Notes: generated by a model from the letters alone, not told the origin. 64,000 bases of DNA from Allopusillimonas sp048270225 (GCA_048270225.1 JBLWTG010000008.1:62001-126000), one strand, 5' to 3'; shown: positions 50,330-58,494, counted from the first letter of the stretch. A program made the numbers and translations.

Positions 50330-51325
50330 ATGATCGCTTCCCTATTTTCCCAGGTGCCGTTCGAGCAGTACCGGATCGTGAACACCGCCGATCTTGACGA
50401 AGCGCGGCAGCAGATAGGCCAGATACTCAATTCGTACCGGCTTCAAGTGGTTCGCGGGCGCATCCTCCACAGCCGGCTGGACCTGCTTCCTTGCGGACGC
50501 CTGTCATTGATCAAGCTCAGGCACGGGTATGGAGCCGACATCAGCATCGACCCCGATTGCCAGTGCCTGGACGGCTATTACCTGCTGGTGCTGCCTACGC
50601 AGGGGCGGGCGCAGTTTCATTTCGATGGACGCCTCATCGAGGTTTCGCCCAACAAGGCCTTCCTCATCAGCCCTGACAGGCGGTTTTACTTCAGTGCCAG
50701 CCACGACTACGAGCAGGTGCTGCTGCGCCTGGACGGTGCCGCCATCGCCGACGCCTGGCGCGGCCTGACCAAACAAGAGCCCGCGCCCGAGATCTGTTTC
50801 GATCCGGTCATCCCATTGAGTACAGCCAGCTGGCAGGCGCTGCTGCCCATGCTTCAGTGGACAGTGCGATGCGCCGGGCTGGAGGGACAGAACGTCGCGC
50901 AGGCCGCCCTGCTGGCGCAAACCGAAATGCTGATCGCCACCACACTGCTGCTGCACCAGCCGCACAGCATGGCGGCGTATCTATGGCCCGCGCCCCCGCC
51001 TTCGGTGCCTCATGCCATCGGGCGCGCACAAACCTATATGCTTGAGCATTTGAGCGAGCACCTGCCGATTGCCATGGTCGCCAGCCACTGCGGCCTGTCA
51101 GTCAGGCGACTGCAGGCCTTGTTCAAGGACGAATGCGGACAATCCCCGCTGCAATGGCTGCGCATGCAGCGCCTGCACGCCGTGCAGCAAGCCCTGTCGC
51201 AAGACGAAGCCGCCGAACGGATCAGCGAAACAGCAGCGCGTTTCGGCTTTACCCATCTTGGTGAGTTTTCCCAGGCGTACCGACAGGCGTTCGGTGAAAC
51301 TCCGCAGCAGACGCGCAGCAGGTAA
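50330..51325 (+). CDS. AraC-family transcriptional regulator
   Basis: A 331-residue protein. The N-terminal sensory domain (residues 20-200) resembles the AraC_binding_2 type, followed by two HTH motifs (LPIAMVASHCGLSVRRLQAL and ISETAARFGFTHLGEFSQAY). It stands alone, divergent from the giant autotransporter with 239 nt between, and convergent with a GntR gene. It may regulate the autotransporter or a distant operon. No clear dyad was found in the 239-nt gap, which otherwise holds nothing recognisable. Confidence 0.9.
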   Translation: MIASLFSQVPFEQYRIVNTADLDEARQQIGQILNSYRLQVVRGRILHSRLDLLPCGRLSLIKLRHGYGADISIDPDCQCLDGYYLLVLPTQGRAQFHFDGRLIEVSPNKAFLISPDRRFYFSASHDYEQVLLRLDGAAIADAWRGLTKQEPAPEICFDPVIPLSTASWQALLPMLQWTVRCAGLEGQNVAQAALLAQTEMLIATTLLLHQPHSMAAYLWPAPPPSVPHAIGRAQTYMLEHLSEHLPIAMVASHCGLSVRRLQALFKDECGQSPLQWLRMQRLHAVQQALSQDEAAERISETAARFGFTHLGEFSQAYRQAFGETPQQTRSR

Positions 51326-51365
51326 CAGGACTCAGACGAGTACTAAGCGGCCTGCGCGCTCACGC

Positions 51366-52082
51366 TCACTCCCCAGGCGGATCAAACAAGTTCCGCTGAA
51401 TTTGCACCAGATGCGCAACCAGCGCATCCCGCGCCGATTCGGCGTCGCGATCCTCGAGCGCAGTGACAATGACTCGGTGCTGACGTTCATATTCGGCGCG
51501 GCGTTGCGGCGTAAGCGAGTTGCGCTTGAGCCTGCCCCAGTCGGCCTGCCGGCGAACCCGGTTGCCAAGCGCCAGCACCTGCAGGAAAAATGTGTTGTGT
51601 GTGGCCTGCGCGAGAGCCTGGTGAAGTTCGCCATCCCAGAGTTCGAAGTCTTCAACGGTTTGAGCTTGCTCGCCCTTGATCAGACACTCATGCATGCGAT
51701 CAAAGTCGCTGCGGGTGGCATGGCGCACTATCATCGCCGGCATCAGAGGCTCGATCAACAGGCGTGCCTCCATGAGCTCGGCCGGACTGGTTTGATCCGG
51801 AGTCATGGCGTCAGCGTCAGCGTCCGAAGCGGCGCCATGGGCGGGGCGAGCGGCAAAGGTGCCGCTACCGACTGTCTGGGTGATCCAGCCCGCGTCCCGC
51901 AATGCTGCCAGAACGCGCCGCACAGATCCTCTGGACGTATCGAAACGCTGACTCAGTTCCCGTTCGGCAGGTAGCTTTACGCCGATCGGTATACGGCCGG
52001 ACTGGATTTCTGTATGCAGGTAAGTCGCCAACGCTTGCGCGCCGGCACTGCGCAAGCCCAGGGCAAAGACGTCAGAGGTCAT
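51366..52082 (-). CDS. GntR-family regulator, FadR/FCD subfamily
   Basis: A 238-residue protein with a winged HTH (GVKLPAERELSQRFDTSRGS, then VRRVLAALRDAGWITQTVGS) and an all-helical FCD ligand domain with the metal-site pattern ELHQALAQATHN and RAEYERQHRVIVTALEDRD. It is divergent from the FAH-family hydrolase and Bug genes. The gap holds several TTGGTAC half-sites, so it very likely represses that operon and itself. Confidence 0.93.
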   Translation of the reverse strand: MTSDVFALGLRSAGAQALATYLHTEIQSGRIPIGVKLPAERELSQRFDTSRGSVRRVLAALRDAGWITQTVGSGTFAARPAHGAASDADADAMTPDQTSPAELMEARLLIEPLMPAMIVRHATRSDFDRMHECLIKGEQAQTVEDFELWDGELHQALAQATHNTFFLQVLALGNRVRRQADWGRLKRNSLTPQRRAEYERQHRVIVTALEDRDAESARDALVAHLVQIQRNLFDPPGE

Positions 52083-52130
52083 GGTGTGCTGGATCGATGC
52101 AAAATGAATATGACTGCCAGCATATCACTG

Positions 52131-52148
52131 TTGTACCAGTTGGTACAA
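52131..52148. promoter_or_regulatory. GntR operator palindrome
   Basis: TTGTACCA-GT-TGGTACAA is a perfect 8-bp dyad with a 2-nt centre, 48 nt upstream of the GntR start. Its half-site is the same as in the cluster at 52235-52279, which supports one regulator binding both. Confidence 0.7.
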
Positions 52149-52233
52149 ATCACAGAACCACCTACCATCAGCCTATCCGTCATCAAAAATAAAGATTGCG
52201 CTGGATGCATCAGAACCATACACTTCATTTTTA

Positions 52234-52279
52234 ATACCAATGCATCAAAATTGGTACACAATTGGTACAAATATTGGAC
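52234..52279. promoter_or_regulatory. Cluster of TTGGTAC half-sites upstream of the FAH-family gene
   Basis: TACCAA (52235-52240) faces TTGGTAC at 52251 and 52262 and TTGGACCAA at 52274. The last three begin at intervals of 11-12 bp, one helical turn. They lie 36-80 nt upstream of the hydrolase start, where a promoter would be, and suit repression by the divergent GntR protein. Confidence 0.65.
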
Positions 52280-52317
52280 CAACTCGTTATCGTCACTGCA
52301 TTAAAGGAAGAAGAGGT

Positions 52318-53190
52318 ATGCGTATCGCAACTTACATAAAAGATCAGCAGCGCCATGTCGGCGTCGCCAGCGATGACGGGCTGAGCGTACAGGCGCTGGA
52401 CGTTGCTCCCGAGATCGCCAGTAAAGGTGTACTCGGCCTGATCGAAGCATATGGCGAGCACACCCATGTGGCCGAACTGGCTCGCGCTGCGGCGATACCA
52501 CTGGATTCGGTGACACTGCTTGCTCCTGTACCGCAACCGCGCCGCAATATTTTCTGTGTCGGGCGTAATTATCACGCGCATGCCAAAGAGCTTTCCGGTT
52601 CGGTATTCAAGGCCAACAACACAGATCCGGCCGCCTGGCCCATAGTCTTCACCAAGGTGCCCGAAACCGTCATCGCCCATGGCGATGAGGTCGCTCTTCC
52701 GCTTGGCATCAGCGAGCAGATCGATTACGAAGCAGAGCTGGCCATCGTCATTGGCAAAGGCGGCAAGAACATCAGCAAAGCCGATGCGATGAGCCATGTG
52801 TGGGGATACACCATCGTCAATGATGTCACCGCGCGCGACATACAGATGCGGCATCAGCAATGGGACCTGGGCAAATCCTTCGATACCTTCTGTCCGATGG
52901 GGCCTTGGCTGATCACGGCCGATGCATTCGAGGCAAACGACACGCGTGTGCGCTGCTGGGTCAATGACGAGCTTCGGCAGGACGGCCAGACGCGTGATCT
53001 GATTTTCGATCTGCCCACGCTCATCGAGACCTGCTCGCGTGGTATCACGCTATACCCCGGCGACATTATTGCAACCGGAACGCCGGCCGGCGTGGGAATG
53101 GGCTTCACTCCGCCGCGCTATTTGAAGACTGGTGATCGTGTCCGCATCCAGATCGATGGCATCGGCACGCTTGAAAACACCTTTCGATAG
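52318..53190 (+). CDS. Fumarylacetoacetate hydrolase (FAH) family protein
   Basis: A 290-residue FAH-fold enzyme. Motifs are IFCVGRNYHAHAKEL, the metal-ligand segment YEAELAIVIGKGG, GYTIVNDVTARDIQ and PGDIIATGTPAGVGMGF. The family includes acylpyruvases, oxaloacetate decarboxylases and HpcE-like decarboxylases of aromatic catabolism; the substrate is a 2,4-dioxo acid or similar, not further defined. ATG 52318 is preceded by aagaagaggt. It is followed by a Bug protein gene, suggesting uptake and breakdown of one acid. Confidence 0.9.
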   Translation: MRIATYIKDQQRHVGVASDDGLSVQALDVAPEIASKGVLGLIEAYGEHTHVAELARAAAIPLDSVTLLAPVPQPRRNIFCVGRNYHAHAKELSGSVFKANNTDPAAWPIVFTKVPETVIAHGDEVALPLGISEQIDYEAELAIVIGKGGKNISKADAMSHVWGYTIVNDVTARDIQMRHQQWDLGKSFDTFCPMGPWLITADAFEANDTRVRCWVNDELRQDGQTRDLIFDLPTLIETCSRGITLYPGDIIATGTPAGVGMGFTPPRYLKTGDRVRIQIDGIGTLENTFR

Positions 53191-53211
53191 ACACCCTGCT
53201 TCGCGTCGTAC

Positions 53212-53235
53212 AAAAAAAACAGCCAACGATTGGCT
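53212..53235 (-). terminator. Minus-strand terminator-like hairpin between FAH and Bug genes
   Basis: AGCCAA-CGA-TTGGCT is a perfect 6-bp hairpin preceded on the plus strand by eight A. Read on the minus strand it is a short stem followed by eight T, the form of an intrinsic terminator. It would stop antisense transcription into the FAH gene. The stem is short. Confidence 0.4.
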
Positions 53236-53259
53236 TATCACTCAGTGGAGGAGACATTC

Positions 53260-54228
53260 ATGAAAACAGCTACATTGAAAATGCTTGCGGTCGGCCTGAC
53301 CATGCTGAGCTCCAGCATGGCCTGGGCCCAATATCCAGAACGCCCCATCACCATGATCGTGCCCTTCCCCCCTGGCGGCGTAACGGATACGGTCGCCCGC
53401 CCTGTCGCTGACGCACTGGGCAGGGAGCTTGGCCAGTCCGTCGTCATCGAGAACAAGGCGGGAGCAGGTGGCGCCATCGGTACGGGTGCGGCAGCCCGGG
53501 CAAAGCCAGATGGCTATACCATCATGTTGATGCTTTCCTCTATCTCGATTCTGCCTGAGGCGGACAAGATACTTGGGCGCAAGGCTGCGTATGAAACAAC
53601 GGACTTCAAACCTATTGCCCGCATCACCGCTGACCCTACCGTCCTGGTCGTGCCCGCCAAAGCTCCATGGAAAACGATAGACGAGTTTGTTGCCGCTGCC
53701 CGTCAGGCGCCAGGCAAGCTGGACTATGGCAGCTCGGGCATTTACGGCTCCATGCATGTGCCCATGGCCATGCTCGAGAAAAATGCCGATATACGCATGA
53801 CACACGTCCCTTATACGGGTGCGGGGCCGGCGGTCGCCGCCTTGCTGAGCGGACAGGTTGATGCGATTTCCACGGGCCCTTCCAGCATTCTGCAGCATAT
53901 CAAGGCCGGTACGGTACGCCCCCTGGCGCATTGGGGCGACAAACCTCTGGCGGCATTGCCGGACACCCCCAGCCTGTCCGAAAAGGGGTACGACGTGAAG
54001 TTCGTCCAATGGTCAGGTATTTTTGTACCTAAGGATGTGCCGCCCGATGTGATCAAGCGTCTGCGCGCCGCCGCCAAAACCATCGCGAACGATCCGAACG
54101 TGCAGGCCAAGATCCTGGCAACCGGCAGCCCTGTCGACTACATGGATGCCGATGCGTTTCAGGCGTATTGGGATGCAGACGATGCGGTATTGAGAAAGGC
54201 AGTGCAGGATATCGGGAAAGTGGAGTAG
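53260..54228 (+). CDS. Bug/TctC-family periplasmic substrate-binding protein
   Basis: A 322-residue protein with signal peptide MKTATLKMLAVGLTMLSSSM and AWAQ. Bug markers are YPERPITMIVPFPPGGVTDT, VIENKAGAGGAIGTGAAARA and LLSGQVDAISTGPSSI. ATG 53260 follows gtggaggaga. It is the second gene of the GntR-controlled operon with the FAH-family hydrolase, so its ligand is probably that enzyme's substrate or precursor. It is the third orphan Bug gene in the window. Confidence 0.93.
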   Translation: MKTATLKMLAVGLTMLSSSMAWAQYPERPITMIVPFPPGGVTDTVARPVADALGRELGQSVVIENKAGAGGAIGTGAAARAKPDGYTIMLMLSSISILPEADKILGRKAAYETTDFKPIARITADPTVLVVPAKAPWKTIDEFVAAARQAPGKLDYGSSGIYGSMHVPMAMLEKNADIRMTHVPYTGAGPAVAALLSGQVDAISTGPSSILQHIKAGTVRPLAHWGDKPLAALPDTPSLSEKGYDVKFVQWSGIFVPKDVPPDVIKRLRAAAKTIANDPNVQAKILATGSPVDYMDADAFQAYWDADDAVLRKAVQDIGKVE

Positions 54229-54260
54229 GCACTGCACGCGCCATCAGCACTCATCGCTAG

Positions 54261-54290
54261 CGCAGAGTCGGCTCATTAACCGACTCTGCG
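54261..54290. terminator. Terminator-like hairpin between convergent Bug and hipA genes
   Basis: CGCAGAGTCGG and CCGACTCTGCG form a perfect 11-bp stem with an 8-nt loop, 32 nt after the Bug stop and 63 nt from the hipA end. No T-run follows, so it may act as a bidirectional transcript-end structure and not a strict intrinsic terminator. Confidence 0.6.
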
Positions 54291-54353
54291 GCGCGCACCA
54301 GCGCCGCCATCGCTTCGCTGCCAACGTTGATATGGAGCAAGTGATCTCAGGGG

Positions 54354-55697
54354 CTAATCAACGGGCATTCTCGCCAGCCGCCCCGCCGCATCCAGCATGC
54401 CGTTCCGTATTGCTACGAAAACGTCCTCAGGAAATCCGACTGGCAATATCGCCTGCGTGGCTGACAATACCTGCTCCACCTGATCCAACACTTCAGCAAT
54501 CAAATCTTCCATACTGTTGCCCAGGCCGCACAACCGTGCCGTGTTGTTGAAATGCTGACGTTGTATATCGCGCAAGCGATAGTGCGTATTCTTACCCTTC
54601 AAGGCCATGGCCAACCGCAAACGGTGAACATCAAGCTGATTCGCTCCACGCCCGGTGACCGGCCAAGCCGACAGCACATCATAAAGCGGCGTCATGCAAT
54701 ATCGCCCGCCTGGCAGCAGAAAAAGAGAAAAATTCTTTGCATGCCCATCGGTGGCCGCCATCAACCAAAACAACAACTGAGCTTTCAACAAGACCCGAAG
54801 GTCCTGTTCACGTGTTTCGGATTGCTGCAAAATTCGGGCAATATCCACCAGGCCCGGCCCGCCGTCGGCCTCATACTTCGCGCCAGGCGGCGTGCCCGTC
54901 GCCTGACAGAAATCTTCCTGAGGCAACCGTAACCAGTAGCCTTTCTCAGACAGACGCCGATCAAAACGCTCTACAACCAAGACCTTCTGATCTTCAAATT
55001 GTGCAATATCACATGCGGCGACAGGCAATCCGAACAGATCAAGGATTTTGCTGCATAACCACTCATTCTCTACCGAAGTACGCATATCGGCTCGACGGTT
55101 TCCCACCAGCCCCAATGGAAGTTTAAGAATATGCGTTGTGGGTGTGGCTCCCAGCGGTCGACACCATTGCCCTCCATGCCGAAGCAGGGCGATTTTCTCC
55201 TGAGCTCCGGCAATGGAAATTCGAAAATCGTCATCCCACGCATCATGCTGAGCGACAGCTGCAGTCGAGGCGGCTGTGGCGCGCAATATCATGGCAACGT
55301 CAGCCTCGGATAATGCCTGTGCCCGTATCGTGAATACGTCGCTCGGCAACTGCCCGTCCGGCAGCAACTGAATAGCGCCCACACAATCGCGGCCGATCGC
55401 AGTCAACAACTCGAACGCAGCCGTGTTCAGCGTGCGGAACCGCGCCTGCAGCCTGCGCCGGATAGCATCGCTGTCGGGCAACAAGTTGTCAAAATAGTTG
55501 TAGACCTTCGGCCCGGTCAATGGCGCGTTTTTGATTGCAAAAGGCAGCGACAACGACAAGGGGCGCCCTTGTGGAGAAAGCGCCCACTCTTGGTCATAAT
55601 TCAAGCTATAGGCGCCCCCGGCAGCAATCTCCCACTGCCCCACCCGATCACCATTCGCCCAAAGAACAAGCCTTCGTGCCCTGGATAGACGCGCCAT
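54354..55697 (-). CDS. hipA: HipA-family serine/threonine kinase toxin
   Basis: A 447-residue HipA kinase. The N-terminal Couple_hipA domain includes PLSLSLPFAIKNAPLTGPKV and YNYFDNLLPDSD. The kinase part has the P-loop-like region FRISIAGAQEKIALL, the catalytic loop AATDGHAKNFSLFL and the Mg-binding YDVLSAWPV. HipA phosphorylates glutamyl-tRNA synthetase or related targets to halt growth. ATG 55697 follows the hipB stop by 2 nt; a GTG at 55706 that overlaps hipB is an alternative. Confidence 0.93.
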   Translation of the reverse strand: MARLSRARRLVLWANGDRVGQWEIAAGGAYSLNYDQEWALSPQGRPLSLSLPFAIKNAPLTGPKVYNYFDNLLPDSDAIRRRLQARFRTLNTAAFELLTAIGRDCVGAIQLLPDGQLPSDVFTIRAQALSEADVAMILRATAASTAAVAQHDAWDDDFRISIAGAQEKIALLRHGGQWCRPLGATPTTHILKLPLGLVGNRRADMRTSVENEWLCSKILDLFGLPVAACDIAQFEDQKVLVVERFDRRLSEKGYWLRLPQEDFCQATGTPPGAKYEADGGPGLVDIARILQQSETREQDLRVLLKAQLLFWLMAATDGHAKNFSLFLLPGGRYCMTPLYDVLSAWPVTGRGANQLDVHRLRLAMALKGKNTHYRLRDIQRQHFNNTARLCGLGNSMEDLIAEVLDQVEQVLSATQAILPVGFPEDVFVAIRNGMLDAAGRLARMPVD

Positions 55698-55699
55698 GG

Positions 55700-55942
55700 C
55701 TACCACTCACTTTGTACCGGGGGATTCTGGCCGCGCTCTTGCATCAGCAACTCGACACCCAGAATACCTAATAGAGCCAGCAACCGATCAAGCGTCAGCA
55801 GCGCTGGCTGATGTTCAAGCTCTGACAGCCGGTTCTGGCTGATTCCCAGGCGTGCCGCGACAGCTGCCTGCGTCAACCCCAATTCCTTGCGCCTGGCCGT
55901 CAACAGATAACCCATCTGATCACTGGTAGAAAGTTTATGCAT
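55700..55942 (-). CDS. hipB: HipB-family antitoxin (Xre HTH)
   Basis: An 80-residue HTH_3 protein (QMGYLLTARRKELGLTQAAV, AARLGISQNRLSELEHQPAL, LTLDRLLALLGILGVELLM). The order hipB then hipA, tightly spaced, is standard. It binds HipA and represses the operon at the array of palindromes just upstream. Confidence 0.94.
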   Translation of the reverse strand: MHKLSTSDQMGYLLTARRKELGLTQAAVAARLGISQNRLSELEHQPALLTLDRLLALLGILGVELLMQERGQNPPVQSEW

Positions 55943-55949
55943 GGCTCAA

Positions 55950-56018
55950 TATCGCTGATGTCGATACCACTATATTATCGATTAAATCGATAAACCTCAA
56001 ATATCGATTATTTCGATA
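55950..56018. promoter_or_regulatory. Three HipB operators with exact 26-bp spacing
   Basis: TATCG-N7-CGATA occurs three times, at 55950-55966, 55976-55992 and 56002-56018. Starts are exactly 26 bp apart, and all arms are perfect. The nearest copy lies 8 nt from the hipB start codon. In E. coli HipB binds TATCC-N8-GGATA repeats; the dyads here are the local counterpart. Confidence 0.85.
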
Positions 56019-56073
56019 TTTTAGATTACCTTCTTATGGCGATGATTAGGACATCTACCCATCATCTGCACAA

Positions 56074-56736
56074 TCAGTCCCGCACCTCCCCGCACGCCCG
56101 CGCCAAGAGCACGGCGCAGGCTGTGCCTTCCAGCACCGGCCGGCCCAGGCGCGCGGCCAAGGCCTCGCCATAACCGCACAGCACCGCCCCCGCAAGCACA
56201 ATGCTGTATGCCCCGCGCGCGCAAAGCTCGCGTGCATCCGCCTCCAGCCGTGCCAACAGGTCGTCGTGAACCTCGCCCGCCTGCTGGCCATAGGCTTGCG
56301 GCCAGTTGGGCGCGGCAACGCCTGCCAGGCGATCGCCCAGGCCAAGATCACGAACATGGCTTTCGTATAACGCGGCCATGTCAGCGCCCAGGGTCAGCAC
56401 ACCAAAGCGCGGCCCTCGCAGGCAGGCGATCGCGCATGCAGCTTCGGTCATGCCGATCACCAGTTGCGGCGACTGTCTGGCGCGCGTGGCCGCCAGGCCG
56501 CAGTCCAGTGAAATCCCGACGATAAGAGCGTCGTAGTCCGCGCCTTCACGCGCGGCGAGTCGCTGCACCATGTCTCCCGCGGCCTCGACCTGGGAGGGAT
56601 GGATGATGGCGGCCGGCCCGGTCTCGGCCGTGCAGGTATCCAGACTATCGCCCTGACGCAGCATCCGACGCGCGGGTTCAGCCATGCGCGCGGTAATGTG
56701 GGCCGAAGTGTTGGGGTTGATGAGCAGTATTCGCAA
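56074..56736 (-). CDS. Asp/Glu/hydantoin racemase-family protein
   Basis: A 220-residue protein starting MRILLINPNTSAHITARMAE, the N-terminus of the hydantoin racemase group. Candidate catalytic cysteines lie in ISLDCGLAATR (about C79) and LAGAVLCGYG (about C185). It racemises a hydantoin, amino acid or related acid by two-base chemistry, if the family role holds. It lies 2 nt after the GntR gene and is the last gene of the isomerase-GntR-racemase operon. Confidence 0.85.
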   Translation of the reverse strand: MRILLINPNTSAHITARMAEPARRMLRQGDSLDTCTAETGPAAIIHPSQVEAAGDMVQRLAAREGADYDALIVGISLDCGLAATRARQSPQLVIGMTEAACAIACLRGPRFGVLTLGADMAALYESHVRDLGLGDRLAGVAAPNWPQAYGQQAGEVHDDLLARLEADARELCARGAYSIVLAGAVLCGYGEALAARLGRPVLEGTACAVLLARACGEVRD

Positions 56737-56738
56737 GG

Positions 56739-57461
56739 TCAGGTCCTGAGTATCGCGGCAAGGTCGACTTCACCTTCCCCCTGGTCCAGCACCAGGCTGC
56801 TTTCGATGTGATCAAGATGGACAAGCATCAGGGCAGTCGCTTTCGCGACGTCGCCGTCCGCCATGGCGTCGATCAGGCGCTCATGCTCGTCGGCCCGGCA
56901 GCTCATCGCCGTCGGCGCGTTGTAGAGCGAAATGATCAGGGATGTCACGGTACTCAGTTCGCGCATGCATCGTGCCAGGGCGGTATTGCCTGCCAGGTCG
57001 GCCAGCAGGCTGTGAAACTCGCCGGAAAGACGCACGACCGCGTGCTGCTCATCGCGCTGACGGGCGCCCAGTTCCAGTTCCAGATGCTGGCGCAAGCGCT
57101 GCAGCTTCTTGGGTGTGAGCGTGGCAATCAATCGCTGCAAGATCGCCGGCTCGATAAGGCGGCGAGCTTCGAAAACGTCCATGGCCTGTTCGGGAGTAGG
57201 CCTGGCCACAAAGGCGCCGCGTTGCGGAAAAAGCTCCACGAGTTGCTCGTGGGCCAGGCGCGTCAACACCTGCCGCACGCGAGCCCGGCTGACACCAAAG
57301 ATATCGGCCAGCTTGTCCTCGCCAAGCTTGGTGCCGGGGGGCAGTCTGTGTTCGAGCATGGCGCTGTAGAGCCGTGCGTAAATCTCGTCGGGCGCATGCT
57401 CCGACGCCACGGGTTCGGATCGACGCACAGTACTGCGCCGTTTGGCTTCAACGCCACTCAT
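56739..57461 (-). CDS. GntR-family regulator, FadR/FCD subfamily
   Basis: A 240-residue protein. The winged HTH (YARLYSAMLEHRLPPGTKLG, then EDKLADIFGVSRARVRQVLT) is followed by an FCD domain (LSGEFHSLLADLAGN, CRADEHERLIDAMADGD). ATG 57461 overlaps the upstream isomerase stop by 14 nt, so the long upstream extension of the frame is not coding. It lies within a three-gene operon that is divergent from the TRAP transporter and probably controls the local catabolic genes. Confidence 0.9.
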   Translation of the reverse strand: MSGVEAKRRSTVRRSEPVASEHAPDEIYARLYSAMLEHRLPPGTKLGEDKLADIFGVSRARVRQVLTRLAHEQLVELFPQRGAFVARPTPEQAMDVFEARRLIEPAILQRLIATLTPKKLQRLRQHLELELGARQRDEQHAVVRLSGEFHSLLADLAGNTALARCMRELSTVTSLIISLYNAPTAMSCRADEHERLIDAMADGDVAKATALMLVHLDHIESSLVLDQGEGEVDLAAILRT

Positions 57462-58197
57462 ACAACGCCCCCCAACCCTTGATCGCGCCGGGATCCGCAC
57501 CTGCCATGCGCAGCATGCTCCACACTGTGGTGCTGACCGTGTCGAGCAGCGGAATACCCCAATCTTCCTCAACACGCTGGGCCAATTGCGCTGCGCGCAG
57601 GTTGGTGCAGTAGGTGACAAACGCCTCCGGGCGCGCCGCCACCATGCCGGACATGCGCTCGAGCAGCACGTCGGGCTCAATGCCGGCAAAGTCAAAGTTC
57701 ACCCGTATGGACTCGTGCGTCTGCGCAACGACATCGATGCCCACGCGCTGATAGTTCTCGATGATGCGTTGCTGCACGTCTTCGGTATAGGGTGACAGCA
57801 AGCCCAGGCGACGGATGCCCTTGAGCGCCAGCAGTTCATTGAGCGCCAGAATGGCAGTTGTGGCGGGAATGCCGGTGTGCTCCTTTATACGCTGCACAAG
57901 CAGCAGGTCCTTCTCGAAACCCATCCACCCCGCTGCGGTACCACTCCAACCGATGACGTCGACCTTCGCATCGGCCAGCAGCTCTGCCGCCGCCAGGATA
58001 TGGTCGTCGTTGAACTGCCCCAGGGCTTTGGCGTCGAGCGCAATTTCGGTCACCTTGAAGCGCGCGTAGTGCACGGTTACCCCTGGCAAGGTAGCCACGA
58101 TGGCGCTGGTCAGAGGTTCAAGCGCGGTATTGGAAGACGGCGTCAATACGCCGAGGCGGATTGGCTTGGGGGATATAGCGTTCAAACTGCTGCTCAT
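57448..58197 (-). CDS. Maleate isomerase / arylmalonate decarboxylase-family protein
   Basis: A 249-residue protein of the Asp/Glu racemase superfamily. RLGVLTPSSNTALEP is the typical N-terminus, and TTAILALNELLALKGIRRLG and LLSPYTEDVQQRIIENYQRV also match. The C-terminal cysteine is present in TYCTNLRAA. The N-terminal position that holds Cys in maleate isomerase and the racemases reads SGTAAGW here, with Gly-Thr as in arylmalonate decarboxylase. It heads the operon with GntR and racemase genes. Either decarboxylase or isomerase activity is possible. Confidence 0.8.
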   Translation of the reverse strand: MSSSLNAISPKPIRLGVLTPSSNTALEPLTSAIVATLPGVTVHYARFKVTEIALDAKALGQFNDDHILAAAELLADAKVDVIGWSGTAAGWMGFEKDLLLVQRIKEHTGIPATTAILALNELLALKGIRRLGLLSPYTEDVQQRIIENYQRVGIDVVAQTHESIRVNFDFAGIEPDVLLERMSGMVAARPEAFVTYCTNLRAAQLAQRVEEDWGIPLLDTVSTTVWSMLRMAGADPGAIKGWGALYEWR

Positions 58198-58297
58198 CGA
58201 TGTGTACTTCCTGATATGGCGTTGTCGAATTGATTGTCAACAAGCATGTCGACGTTTGATCTGATACGTGTCACTTCCGCTTCCTTTTTTCCGGTGA

Positions 58298-58321
58298 GTA
58301 ATGTGCTTTCAAGCAAATTAC
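58298..58321. promoter_or_regulatory. 24-bp palindrome upstream of the TRAP promoter
   Basis: GTAATGTGCTT and AAGCAAATTAC form 11-bp arms with one mismatch around a TC centre. It lies 17 nt upstream of the sigma-54 -24 element. It is a likely binding site for an activator or for the local GntR repressor. Confidence 0.6.
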
Positions 58322-58338
58322 ATGCCCGTTGAAAAACC

Positions 58339-58353
58339 TGGCACGCCTATTGC
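58339..58353 (+). promoter_or_regulatory. Sigma-54 promoter for the TRAP-amidase operon
   Basis: TGGCACGCCTATTGC matches the -24/-12 consensus TGGCAC-N5-TTGC at every fixed base. It lies 141 nt upstream of the TRAP binding-protein start. It implies control by RpoN and an enhancer-binding protein not encoded in this window. Confidence 0.75.
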
Positions 58354-58494
58354 GTGATGTGGCTTATGCACATTACGGAACACCCCCTCGCCACCAGACA
58401 AAATGTCTACAACCATGTGGACACCAGATTGGTGCAGCCGCACCTAAACGTACCTGATACGCACCATAACGGTCTTTTCCTCAAGGAGTTCACC

